Origin: RGIG1959 sp045637645
Lineage (GTDB): Bacteria; Bacillota; Clostridia; Oscillospirales; Acutalibacteraceae
DNA length: 10,407 bases
Assembly: GCA_045637645.1 (NCBI GenBank)
Contig: JAZTZV010000092.1
Location: 1 to 10,407 of the forward strand
Direction: 5' to 3'
The stretch's first letter is position 1; every line of letters begins with the position of its first letter. Shown one piece after another: positions 1-5,807 of this stretch. Made by a program: the position numbers and the translations under genes. A model generated the notes under the pieces. The model did no database searches. It was not told where the DNA came from and saw nothing but the letters and a program-made list of their open reading frames with translations.

Positions 1-117
1 CTCGGCGTGCTCGGCTTCTCGCAAAGCGAAGCCGCCGCCGCGGTCGGCAAACTCGACGAAACGATGAAAGTGGAAGATTTGGTGCGCCAAGCACTCAAAC
101 TGCTGGCGAAAAGATAA
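1..117 (+). CDS. ruvA: Holliday junction branch migration protein RuvA, C-terminal end (partial)
   Basis: The first 117 bases read in frame 1 as 38 codons ending in TAA at 115-117. The peptide begins LGVLGFSQSEAAAAVGKLDE and ends VRQALKLLAKR. This is the pattern of RuvA domain III: a small three-helix domain with 'LG(F/Y)SQSEA..AV.KL' and 'E.L(I/V)RQALK.L'. In the family, domain III is the flexible C-terminal part that contacts RuvB and regulates its ATPase, while domains I and II (outside the window) tetramerise and bind the Holliday junction. The immediate downstream ruvB supports the call. The 5' end, start codon and DNA-binding domains cannot be seen. Only 38 residues are available, but motif and context agree well. 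The separation from ruvB by 238 nt is larger than the tight ruvA-ruvB coupling common in bacteria. Confidence 0.9.
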   Translation, partial: LGVLGFSQSEAAAAVGKLDETMKVEDLVRQALKLLAKR

Positions 118-135
118 AAGGTTGCCGAAGGGATC

Positions 136-185
136 GCCGCGATTTCGCGGCATCATCGTAGGGTGGGCGATCCACTGCCCACCGC
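136..185 (+). repeat. Two-hairpin intergenic repeat module, copy 1
   Basis: Two perfect stems lie side by side: gccgcg (136-141) pairs with cgcggc (146-151) across an attt loop, and ggtgggc (162-168) pairs with gcccacc (177-183) across an 8-nt loop. The block catcgtaggg (154-163) plus the flanking gggc and tgcccaccgc words recurs at 2354-2384, so this is a dispersed element rather than a unique leader. The orientation assignment is arbitrary. No protein-coding reading is supported here. Confidence 0.7.
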
Positions 186-322
186 GTTGCCGAAAGGCAA
201 CGGTCGTTCGTAAGAACGACCGCCCTCTCCGTCTTCGGCTTCGCCGAATCCACCTCTCCCAAGGGGAGAGGCAAGATCGTGCACGACGCGGCGGAATCCC
301 CCCCACGGCGACACCCGCCGCG
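185..322 (+). repeat. Array of consecutive hairpins in the ruvA-ruvB spacer
   Basis: Downstream of the repeat module, inverted repeats follow almost without gaps. The stems are 185-191/196-202 (7 bp, GAAA loop), 201-209/214-222 (9 bp, GTAA loop), 234-239/243-248 (6 bp), 253-260/264-271 (8 bp, loop aag) and a looser 287-294/315-322 (8 bp, 20-nt loop). Bases 201 and 202 are shared between the first two stems, so these compete at their edges. Two loops fit the GNRA tetraloop pattern, which is typical of stable RNA folds. None is followed by a T-run, so they are not classical terminators. The array ends before the ruvB ribosome binding site at 339-346, which stays unpaired in this reading. Function is unknown; a palindromic dispersed repeat acting as mRNA spacer, stabiliser or processing site is an inference. 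Confidence 0.65.
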
Positions 323-355
323 CCGGAACAACCACCTTAAAGGAGGTCGGACAAC

Positions 356-1390
356 ATGATCGAACAGATGGACATGGATTTTGAAAACCGTTTGGTGTCG
401 ATGGAATATCTGCCCGAGGACGACGGCGACAATCCGCTTCGTCCGCGGACGCTTGACGAATATATCGGTCAGGAAAAGGTCAAAGAAAACTTAAAAGTAT
501 TTATCGAAGCGGCGAAGATCCGCAAAGAATCGCTCGACCATGTGTTGCTGTACGGCCCTCCCGGACTCGGCAAAACGACGCTCGCCGCGATCATCGCCAA
601 CGAACTCGGTGTCAACATCCGCATCACCTCGGGCCCCGCGTTGGAGCGACCGGGTGACTTGGCGGCGCTTCTCACCAATATGGATGAGGGCGATGTGTTG
701 TTCATCGACGAGATCCACCGCATGCCGCGTACTGTCGAAGAGATTTTGTACCCCGCGATGGAAGATTTCGCGATCGACATCATCAACGGCAAAGGACAGG
801 GTGCATCGAGCATCCACCTGCCTCTTCAAAAATTCACGCTCATCGGCGCAACGACCCGCGCGGGTCAACTGTCCGCGCCGCTTCGCGATCGCTTCGGCAT
901 GCTGATGCGTCTGGAACTCTACACCCCCGAAGAACTCGGACAAATCGTGCGTCGCTCGGCGCGCATCCTCGGCGCCCCCTGCACCGAAGACGGCTCGCTC
1001 GAGATCGCGTCGCGCTCGCGCGGCACACCGCGTATCGCCAACCGCCTTTTGAAGCGCGTGCGCGATTTTGCGCTGGTGCTGACGGGCGGCGAAATCGACG
1101 AAAACGCGGCACGCATCGCGCTTGCCCGCATGGACATTGACGAACTCGGACTCGATATGGTCGACCGCCGCATGCTTCTTGCCATGATCGAGCATTATCG
1201 CGGCGGCCCCGTCGGACTGGAAACGCTTGCCGCGATGATCGGTGAGGAAGCGGTCACGATCGAAGATGTGTATGAACCGTATTTGATGCAGATCGGCTTT
1301 TTGAGCCGCACGCCGCGCGGACGCGTGGTGCTTCCCGCGGCGTACGATCACCTCGGCGTGCCGATGGACGGTCAACAGAGTTTGTTTTGA
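356..1390 (+). CDS. ruvB: Holliday junction branch migration DNA helicase RuvB
   Basis: This is the 344-aa AAA+ motor of the RuvABC complex. RuvB forms hexameric rings that pump DNA through RuvA-bound Holliday junctions during recombination and fork repair. Visible motifs are Walker A GPPGLGKT (67-74), Walker B LFIDE with the following IH (115-121), sensor 1 GATTRAG (164-170), the arginine-finger region LRDRFG (176-181), sensor 2 RGTPRIANR (222-230), and the C-terminal winged-helix region with GGPVGLETLA (283-292) and GFLSRTPRGR (314-323). Length is typical of the family. The ATG at 356 is preceded by aaaggagg (339-346) with good spacing, and the N-terminal stretch 'LRPRTLDEYIGQ' is in its usual place. 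ruvA lies upstream and a methyltransferase downstream. Nothing is truncated, and the call is very secure. Confidence 0.98.
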   Translation: MIEQMDMDFENRLVSMEYLPEDDGDNPLRPRTLDEYIGQEKVKENLKVFIEAAKIRKESLDHVLLYGPPGLGKTTLAAIIANELGVNIRITSGPALERPGDLAALLTNMDEGDVLFIDEIHRMPRTVEEILYPAMEDFAIDIINGKGQGASSIHLPLQKFTLIGATTRAGQLSAPLRDRFGMLMRLELYTPEELGQIVRRSARILGAPCTEDGSLEIASRSRGTPRIANRLLKRVRDFALVLTGGEIDENAARIALARMDIDELGLDMVDRRMLLAMIEHYRGGPVGLETLAAMIGEEAVTIEDVYEPYLMQIGFLSRTPRGRVVLPAAYDHLGVPMDGQQSLF

Positions 1391-1395
1391 TATGG

Positions 1396-1413
1396 CTTCC
1401 CCTCAAGGGGAAG
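1396..1413 (+). repeat. Short palindrome of the 'caagggga' family after ruvB
   Basis: cttcccc (1396-1402) pairs perfectly with ggggaag (1407-1413) around a tcaa loop, starting 5 bases after the ruvB stop codon. It shares the caagggga core with the palindrome at 253-271, and an inverted half-copy lies at 4972-4980. It is followed by gcttgaaaagg rather than a T-run, and the next gene's ribosome binding site (1421-1426) begins 8 bases later, so an intrinsic terminator is unlikely. It may be a remnant of a dispersed repeat. Confidence 0.55.
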
Positions 1414-1434
1414 GCTTGAAAAGGAGATCCTGTT

Positions 1435-2295
1435 ATGAGATATACGGAAAACTGGAAAGATTATGAATTGCTCGACGCGTCGAACGGCGAACGCCTCGAA
1501 CGTTGGGGCGATATCATTTTGATTCGACCCGATCCGCAAATCGTGTGGAACACGCCGCGTTTGCATCCGCTTTGGAAAAAAGCGCACGCGCGCTATCACC
1601 GCTCGAAATCGGGCGGCGGTCAATGGGAGACTTACCGTCCGATCCCCGACGCGTGGGAAATCGGCTACGACACGTTGCGTTTTCGCTTGAAACCGATGGG
1701 CTTTAAGCACACGGGTCTGTTCCCCGAGCAAGCGGTCAACTGGGACATGATGGCGGATATGATCCAAAACGCGGGTCGTCCGATTCGCGTGCTGAACCTG
1801 TTCGGCTACACGGGCGGCGCGACGCTCGCCTGCGCCAAAGCGGGTGCATCGGTCACGCACGTCGACGCCTCCAAAGGCATGGTCACGTGGGGTCGCGAAA
1901 ATGTCACTGCGTCGGGTCTTGCCGACAAACCGATTCGCTGGCTGGTGGACGATTGCGGTAAATTTGTCGCGCGTGAGCAACGCCGCGGCAACACCTATGA
2001 CGCGATCTTGATGGATCCGCCGTCCTACGGTCGCGGCCCCGGCGGCGAGGTGTGGAAGCTCGAAGAACAAATTTACGATTTTGTCGCGGAATGTGTCAAG
2101 CTGTTGTCCGACGATCCGCTTTTTGTGGTGATCAACTCCTACACCGCGGGACTGTCTCCGTCGGTGATGCAGTATATTCTCGGTAGTCTCATCAAGGGCG
2201 GCACCGTGACCGCCGATGAGATCGGTTTGCCCGTGACGCAAAGCGGCTTGGTGCTTCCTTGCGGCTCGACCGCCGTGTGGCATAAAGGCAAGTAA
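1435..2295 (+). CDS. Class I SAM-dependent methyltransferase (RlmI/RlmK-related, probable rRNA methyltransferase)
   Basis: This 286-aa protein has a Rossmann-type methyltransferase core in its C-terminal two thirds. Motif I is VLNLFGYTGGATLACAKAGA (119-138), followed by HVDASKG (142-148) where the acidic residue should bind the SAM ribose. Motif IV is MDPPSYGRGPGGEVW (193-207). The preceding stretch GLFPEQAVNWDMM (94-106) is typical of the COG1092-like group that includes 23S rRNA methyltransferases RlmI and RlmK. An N-terminal PUA domain like that of RlmI is not evident; residues 1-90 instead form a compact, tryptophan-containing extension. The substrate is therefore inferred to be RNA, probably rRNA, but the position cannot be named. 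The ATG at 1435 has aaggag at 1421-1426. The gene follows ruvB after 44 nt, and its stop codon lies inside a heptamer repeat. The methyltransferase fold is secure and the exact function is not. Confidence 0.85.
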   Translation: MRYTENWKDYELLDASNGERLERWGDIILIRPDPQIVWNTPRLHPLWKKAHARYHRSKSGGGQWETYRPIPDAWEIGYDTLRFRLKPMGFKHTGLFPEQAVNWDMMADMIQNAGRPIRVLNLFGYTGGATLACAKAGASVTHVDASKGMVTWGRENVTASGLADKPIRWLVDDCGKFVAREQRRGNTYDAILMDPPSYGRGPGGEVWKLEEQIYDFVAECVKLLSDDPLFVVINSYTAGLSPSVMQYILGSLIKGGTVTADEIGLPVTQSGLVLPCGSTAVWHKGK

Positions 2296-2323
2296 AAAGT
2301 AAGAGTGAAAAGTGAAGAGGTAA
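2289..2323 (+). repeat. Degenerate heptamer tandem repeat spanning the methyltransferase stop codon
   Basis: Five consecutive 7-mers read caagtaa, aaagtaa, gagtgaa, aagtgaa and gaggtaa. The first contains the stop codon of the upstream gene (TAA at 2293-2295). Because 7 is not a multiple of 3, successive TAA/TGA triplets fall in shifting frames, and all three forward frames are stopped between 2293 and 2315. A similar purine-rich heptamer run (gaagcaa, gtagcaa, gaggtaa) lies at 4979-4999 after ecfT. The composition is strikingly A/G-rich compared with the surrounding GC-rich genes. Confidence 0.6.
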
Positions 2324-2333
2324 AGAGAAGGCA

Positions 2334-2384
2334 ACACCGCAATTTCGGTGTAACATCGTAGGGCGGGCAGACTCTGCCCACCGC
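2334..2384 (+). repeat. Two-hairpin intergenic repeat module, copy 2
   Basis: The first stem is acaccg (2334-2339) with cggtgt (2346-2351) around a caattt loop. The second is gggcag (2365-2370) with ctgccc (2374-2379) around an act loop. The block catcgtaggg (2354-2363) and the words gggc and tgcccaccgc match copy 1 at 154-185. The first stem has a different sequence from copy 1 but still pairs perfectly around a similar T-rich loop. A T-A pair in copy 1 (164/181) is a C-A mismatch here (2364/2380). The rest of this spacer, to 2425, is AT-richer. I see no convincing -35/-10 promoter pair in it. Confidence 0.65.
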
Positions 2385-2438
2385 AGCCTTTGTGCATCTA
2401 ACTTACATATTTTCAACAAACAATCGAGGTGATACGGT

Positions 2439-3302
2439 ATGTCCGAAGCCATCCTGCAAGCACAGCAAGTGCGATTTGAATACAACAACACGGATGTGCA
2501 ACCGATCCCCGCGTTGTGCGGTGTCGATCTCGACGTGGCGCGCGGCAGTTTCACGGCGCTTCTCGGGCATAACGGTTGCGGCAAATCAACGCTCGCCAAG
2601 CATTTCAACGCCTTGTTGTTGCCGACGGGCGGTAAGGTGCTGGTCGAAGGCATCGACACCGCCGACGAAGCGCGCACGATCGACATTCGCCGCACGGTCG
2701 GCATGGTGCTTCAAAACCCCGACAACCAGCTTGTCTCGACGATCGTGGAGGAGGACGTGGCGTTCGGCCCCGAAAATCTCGGCGTGCCACCCGCGGAGAT
2801 CCGCGAGCGTGTTGACGAAGCGCTTAAAGCGGTCGGCATGTATGACTACCGTTTGCACGCGGCGCATAAGCTGTCGGGCGGACAAAAGCAACGCGTCGCC
2901 ATCGCGGGTGTGCTCGCGATGAAACCCGACGTGTTGGTGCTCGACGAACCGACCGCGATGCTCGACCCGCAGGGGCGCGCGGAAGTGATGCAAACGGTGC
3001 ATGCGCTTTGCCGCGAACACGGCATGACCGTGGTGCTCATCACGCATTATATGGAAGAAGCGGCTTCGGCGGATCGCGTCGTTGTGATGGAGGGCGGTCG
3101 TGTGATGCGCGACGGCACCCCGCGCGACGTGTTTTCGCAGGTTGACTATCTTCGCGAAGCGGCGCTCGACGTGCCGCAACCGACCGAGCTGTGTCATGAA
3201 CTTCGCAAGCACGGTCTTGATTTAAAAAACGATATTTTGACCGTCGACGAATGTGTCGACGAATTGCGTAAACTTTTGGAGGAACGTCATGCCCATTCTT
3301 GA
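2439..3302 (+). CDS. ecfA1: Energy-coupling factor transporter ATP-binding protein EcfA1
   Basis: This 287-aa ABC ATPase is one of two nucleotide-binding subunits of the ECF module, which powers uptake of vitamins and other micronutrients by interchangeable S components. Motifs are Walker A GHNGCGKST (43-51), the Q-loop region LQNPDNQ (91-97), the ABC signature LSGGQKQR (145-152), Walker B VLVLDEPT (165-172), and the switch histidine H203 in ITHYMEE. 'NPDNQ' and the later 'FGPENLG' are characteristic of EcfA rather than generic ABC proteins. About 70 C-terminal residues beyond the ATPase core match the extra domain of this subfamily. The ATG at 2439 follows gaggtga at 2426-2432. The 3' end overlaps ecfA2 by 14 nt, indicating translational coupling and matched subunit production. 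Assignment as A1 rather than A2 rests on gene order and the 'NPDNQ' motif. Confidence 0.95.
   Translation: MSEAILQAQQVRFEYNNTDVQPIPALCGVDLDVARGSFTALLGHNGCGKSTLAKHFNALLLPTGGKVLVEGIDTADEARTIDIRRTVGMVLQNPDNQLVSTIVEEDVAFGPENLGVPPAEIRERVDEALKAVGMYDYRLHAAHKLSGGQKQRVAIAGVLAMKPDVLVLDEPTAMLDPQGRAEVMQTVHALCREHGMTVVLITHYMEEAASADRVVVMEGGRVMRDGTPRDVFSQVDYLREAALDVPQPTELCHELRKHGLDLKNDILTVDECVDELRKLLEERHAHS
3278..3282 (+). promoter_or_regulatory. Ribosome binding site that fixes the ecfA2 start
   Basis: ggagg at 3278-3282 lies 6 nt before the ATG at 3289, inside the end of ecfA1. A possible start 36 nt upstream in the same frame (3253) would add twelve residues unlike the family and has no comparable site, so 3289 is preferred. 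Confidence 0.75.
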
Positions 3303-4155
3303 GGTGCGACAACTGAATCATGTCTATTCCGCGCACACGCCGTATGAAAAAGCGGCGCTCAGCGACGTATCCTTTGCGGTGGAAAAAGGCGAATTCGTGG
3401 GCATCATCGGTCACACGGGTTCGGGCAAATCGACGCTGATGCAGCATTTAAACGGCTTGCTTCGTCCGTCGAGCGGGCAGGTGCTTCTCGACGGCAAGGA
3501 TATTTGGGACAAGCCCAAAGCGATCCGTGCGGTGCGCTTTCGCGTCGGCATGGTGTTCCAATATCCCGAGCATCAATTGTTTGAGGAAACGGTGCGCCGC
3601 GACATTGCGTTCGGCCCACGCAACATGGGACTCGACGAGGATGAGATCGAACGCCGCGTGCAACGCGCCGCCGCGTTTGCGGGTCTGCGCGAGGAACAGC
3701 TCGAGCTGTCGCCGTTCGATTTGTCGGGCGGACAAAAGCGCCGCGTTGCGATCGCGGGTGTGATGGCGATGGAACCCGAAGTGCTGGTGCTCGATGAGCC
3801 GACGGCGGGTCTTGACCCGCGCGGTCGCGAGCAACTGCTGTCTCGCATCACCGCCTATGCCAAAGAAAACGGCACCACCGTCTTGCTCGTGTCCCACAGC
3901 ATGGAAGACGTCGCGGCGGTGGCGGATAAGGTGCTGGTCATGAACAACGGTCGCGTGGCGATGTATGCCCCGACGGCGGACGTGTTTTCGCGCGCCGAAG
4001 AGCTTGAGGAGATCGGTCTGTCGGTGCCCGCCGTCACGAAAATTTGCATGAAACTGCGCGCGCGCGGCTATGACATCGGTGGCAACGCCTACACCGTCGA
4101 GCAAGCGGTGCGTCAGTTGCTCCCCGTGTTGAAAGGGGGCGCGACGACATGCTGA
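3289..4155 (+). CDS. ecfA2: Energy-coupling factor transporter ATP-binding protein EcfA2
   Basis: This 288-aa second ATPase of the ECF module pairs with EcfA1 on the cytoplasmic face of EcfT. Motifs from the chosen start are Walker A GHTGSGKST (41-49), the Q-loop segment QYPEHQLFEETV (91-102), the signature LSGGQKRR (145-152), Walker B VLVLDEPT (165-172), and H203 in VSHSMED. 'YPEHQLFE' is the usual EcfA2 counterpart of the EcfA1 'NPDNQ' motif, which supports the subunit assignment. N-terminal MPILEVRQLNHVYS is a normal EcfA2 beginning. The start overlaps the end of ecfA1 by 14 nt and the stop overlaps the ecfT start by 7 nt, so the three genes form one translational unit. At DNA level it resembles ecfA1 around the signature and Walker B codons, as expected of paralogues. 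All catalytic residues are present. Confidence 0.95.
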   Translation: MPILEVRQLNHVYSAHTPYEKAALSDVSFAVEKGEFVGIIGHTGSGKSTLMQHLNGLLRPSSGQVLLDGKDIWDKPKAIRAVRFRVGMVFQYPEHQLFEETVRRDIAFGPRNMGLDEDEIERRVQRAAAFAGLREEQLELSPFDLSGGQKRRVAIAGVMAMEPEVLVLDEPTAGLDPRGREQLLSRITAYAKENGTTVLLVSHSMEDVAAVADKVLVMNNGRVAMYAPTADVFSRAEELEEIGLSVPAVTKICMKLRARGYDIGGNAYTVEQAVRQLLPVLKGGATTC

Positions 4156-4958
4156 AAGACATTACGATCGGACAATTTTTCCCCGGCAATTCGGTGTTGC
4201 ATAAGCTCGATCCCCGTGTGAAGATCTTGCTGACCATTGCGTTTGTGGCGGCGGTGTTCTTGCCCAACGGTTGGGCGGGATTGGCGCTCGTCGGCGTGTT
4301 TTTGGCGGTGATCTATGCGCTGTCGCGCTTGCCGATTTCGCTGATTGTAAAAAGCATTCGCCCGATTTTGCCCGTGGTGTTTCTCACCGCGGCACTCAGC
4401 GCGTTTTATACACAGAGTGAACAAGAACCGTTCTTTTCGTGGTGGATTTTTTCGCTGACGACGGATGGTTTGATGAACGCGGGCTTTCTTGCGGTGCGCA
4501 TCATCTGTCTGATCGTGGGTAGCTCGCTGTTGACCTACACAACAGGGCCGACCACGCTGACCGATGCGCTCGAGCGTTTGATGAAACCGCTTAAGCTCGT
4601 TCGCGTGCCTGTGCATGAGCTGGCGATGATGATGACGATCGCGCTTCGCTTCATCCCGACGCTGATCGAAGAAACCGACAAGATCATGTCCGCGCAAAAG
4701 GCGCGCGGCGCCGATCTGGAAAGCGGCAATCTGATCCAACGCATCCGCGCGTTGATGCCGATTATGATTCCGTTGTTTGTGTCGTCGTTCCGCCGCGCGT
4801 ATGAGCTGGCGACGGCGATGGAATGTCGTTGCTACAACGGCGGCGACGGACGCACCCGCATGATCTCACTTCACATGGCGGCGCGGGATTATCTCGCAAT
4901 CGTTGTGATGCTGTTGCTCGTCGGCGGTATCGTGACGTTGAACATGGTGCTCGGGTAA
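4149..4958 (+). CDS. ecfT: Energy-coupling factor transporter transmembrane protein EcfT
   Basis: This 269-aa integral membrane protein links the two ATPases to the substrate-binding S component. Hydrophobic segments are visible at about 26-40, 42-60, 70-86, 108-130 and 248-267. The long cytoplasmic coupling helices carry two arginine motifs: AQKARGADL (182-190) and AMECRCY (223-229). These dock into the EcfA grooves in known ECF structures. The second motif has Cys226 where Ala is most usual. The N-terminal PGNSVLHKLDPRVKILL (12-28) is a hallmark of the family. The ATG at 4149 overlaps the ecfA2 stop by 7 nt and has aaaggggg at 4132-4139. No S-component gene is present here, consistent with a shared (group II) ECF module serving several S proteins encoded elsewhere. 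Confidence 0.95.
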   Translation: MLKDITIGQFFPGNSVLHKLDPRVKILLTIAFVAAVFLPNGWAGLALVGVFLAVIYALSRLPISLIVKSIRPILPVVFLTAALSAFYTQSEQEPFFSWWIFSLTTDGLMNAGFLAVRIICLIVGSSLLTYTTGPTTLTDALERLMKPLKLVRVPVHELAMMMTIALRFIPTLIEETDKIMSAQKARGADLESGNLIQRIRALMPIMIPLFVSSFRRAYELATAMECRCYNGGDGRTRMISLHMAARDYLAIVVMLLLVGGIVTLNMVLG

Positions 4959-4965
4959 TATAGGA

Positions 4966-5010
4966 CAAGGCTCCCCTTGAAGCAAGTAGCAAGAGGTAAC
5001 CGCAATTTTT
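4966..5010 (+). repeat. Decayed fragments of the intergenic repeats between ecfT and truA
   Basis: The 81-nt spacer contains pieces seen elsewhere in the window. tccccttga (4972-4980) is the reverse complement of the tcaagggga at 1403-1411. gaagcaa, gtagcaa and gaggtaa (4979-4999) form a heptamer run like 2289-2323. accgcaattt (4999-5008) matches the first hairpin of the module at 2334, but its closing arm is missing. A T-run at 5006-5010 has no stem before it, so it is not a terminator. The truA ribosome binding site follows at 5026-5033. Confidence 0.45.
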
Positions 5011-5039
5011 CCACAAACCAATAACAAGGAGGTGCCGTC

Positions 5040-5807
5040 ATGGCGCGAATCAAGCTGACCCTTGCCTATGACGGCACGCGCTACCACGGCTGGCAGGTGC
5101 AACCGAATGCCGTGACGGTGCAGGAAGTTTTGCAGGATGCGGTGGAACGCATCACGGGTGTTCGAAGCGGCATCACGGGATGCTCGCGCACCGACGCGGG
5201 CGTTCATGCGAAGATGTTTTGCTGTGCGATGGACACCGCTTCGCCGCTTCGCGGAGAAAAATTGTGCAAGGCCCTCAACGCCGTGTTGCCGCGCGATGTC
5301 GCGGTATACGATGCCGTGGAGGTGGATGACGCGTTTCACCCGCGCTACGACGCGCGCGGCAAACGCTATGAATATCACATTTACAACGGACGTCAACGAC
5401 ATCCGTTTTACGAAGGTCGCGCGTTGCATATCAACCGCCCGCTGGATGAGCGAGCACTCGATCGCGCGGCAAAAGACCTGATCGGCACGCACGATTTCGC
5501 GGCATTTTGCGCGAGCGGCAGCAGTGTCGAGGACACGGTACGCACCGTGTCGCATGCCGCGGTGCGACGCGAAGGAGATGTGGTCATCTTCTCGGTCGCC
5601 GCGGACGGATTTTTGTATAATATGGTACGCATCATGGTGGGTACCTTGCTGGATATGGCGTCGGGACGCATCGCGCATGACGCGATCCCCCGCATTTTGG
5701 AATCCTGCGATCGCGATCAAGCGGGTGTGACCGCGCCTGCGTGCGGATTGTATTTGCAGGAAGTGTATTACGAAGGAGGCGAGAGTCTTGTCGCGCAGAA
5801 CATATAA
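5040..5807 (+). CDS. truA: tRNA pseudouridine(38-40) synthase TruA
   Basis: This 255-aa cytosolic enzyme isomerises uridines 38, 39 and 40 in the anticodon stem-loop of many tRNAs. The catalytic aspartate is D52 in SRTDAGVHA (49-57). Other family blocks are LAYDGTRYHGWQVQPN (8-23), FHPRYDARGKRYEYHIYN (99-116, with the active-site tyrosine region), FLYNMVRIMVGTLL (191-204) and TAPACGLYL (231-239). Length is typical. The ATG at 5040 sits behind aaggaggt (5026-5033), an essentially perfect anti-16S match. In many Firmicutes truA directly follows ecfT, as here. Its last 20 nt overlap the TTG start of the next gene, suggesting translational coupling. No essential residue is missing. Confidence 0.97.
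   Translation: MARIKLTLAYDGTRYHGWQVQPNAVTVQEVLQDAVERITGVRSGITGCSRTDAGVHAKMFCCAMDTASPLRGEKLCKALNAVLPRDVAVYDAVEVDDAFHPRYDARGKRYEYHIYNGRQRHPFYEGRALHINRPLDERALDRAAKDLIGTHDFAAFCASGSSVEDTVRTVSHAAVRREGDVVIFSVAADGFLYNMVRIMVGTLLDMASGRIAHDAIPRILESCDRDQAGVTAPACGLYLQEVYYEGGESLVAQNI
5773..5779 (+). promoter_or_regulatory. Ribosome binding site supporting a TTG start
   Basis: aaggagg at 5773-5779, inside the 3' end of truA, lies 8 nt before TTG 5788-5790. The next in-frame ATG (5884) has no such site and would remove the basic cytoplasmic segment before the membrane helix, so TTG is the better start. Confidence 0.75.

Noticed and set aside
122..340. Possible small gene (72 codons, non-ATG start) in the ruvA-ruvB spacer
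   Set aside because: It lies exactly on the hairpin array, has no proper ribosome binding site, and its amino-acid sequence is just the translated palindromes.
1396..1413. Rho-independent terminator after ruvB
   Set aside because: The stem is only 7 bp and is followed by gcttgaaaagg with no T-run. The same core occurs elsewhere as a repeat.
1372..2397. 341-codon antisense frame over the methyltransferase gene
   Set aside because: The SAM-binding and DPPSYG motifs on the + strand establish the real gene. The antisense frame also runs into the repeat-bearing spacer.
2389..2413. Promoter before ecfA1
   Set aside because: The spacer is AT-rich and has tacata and tatttt words, but no -35-like hexamer at 16-18 nt spacing could be paired with them.
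3253..3288. Upstream start for ecfA2
   Set aside because: It would add twelve residues unlike the family and lacks a ribosome binding site. ATG 3289 has ggagg and a normal EcfA N-terminus.
2871..3790. Near-identical DNA blocks in ecfA1 and ecfA2 that look like a direct repeat
   Set aside because: They coincide with the ABC signature and Walker B codons of two paralogous ATPases and need no other explanation.
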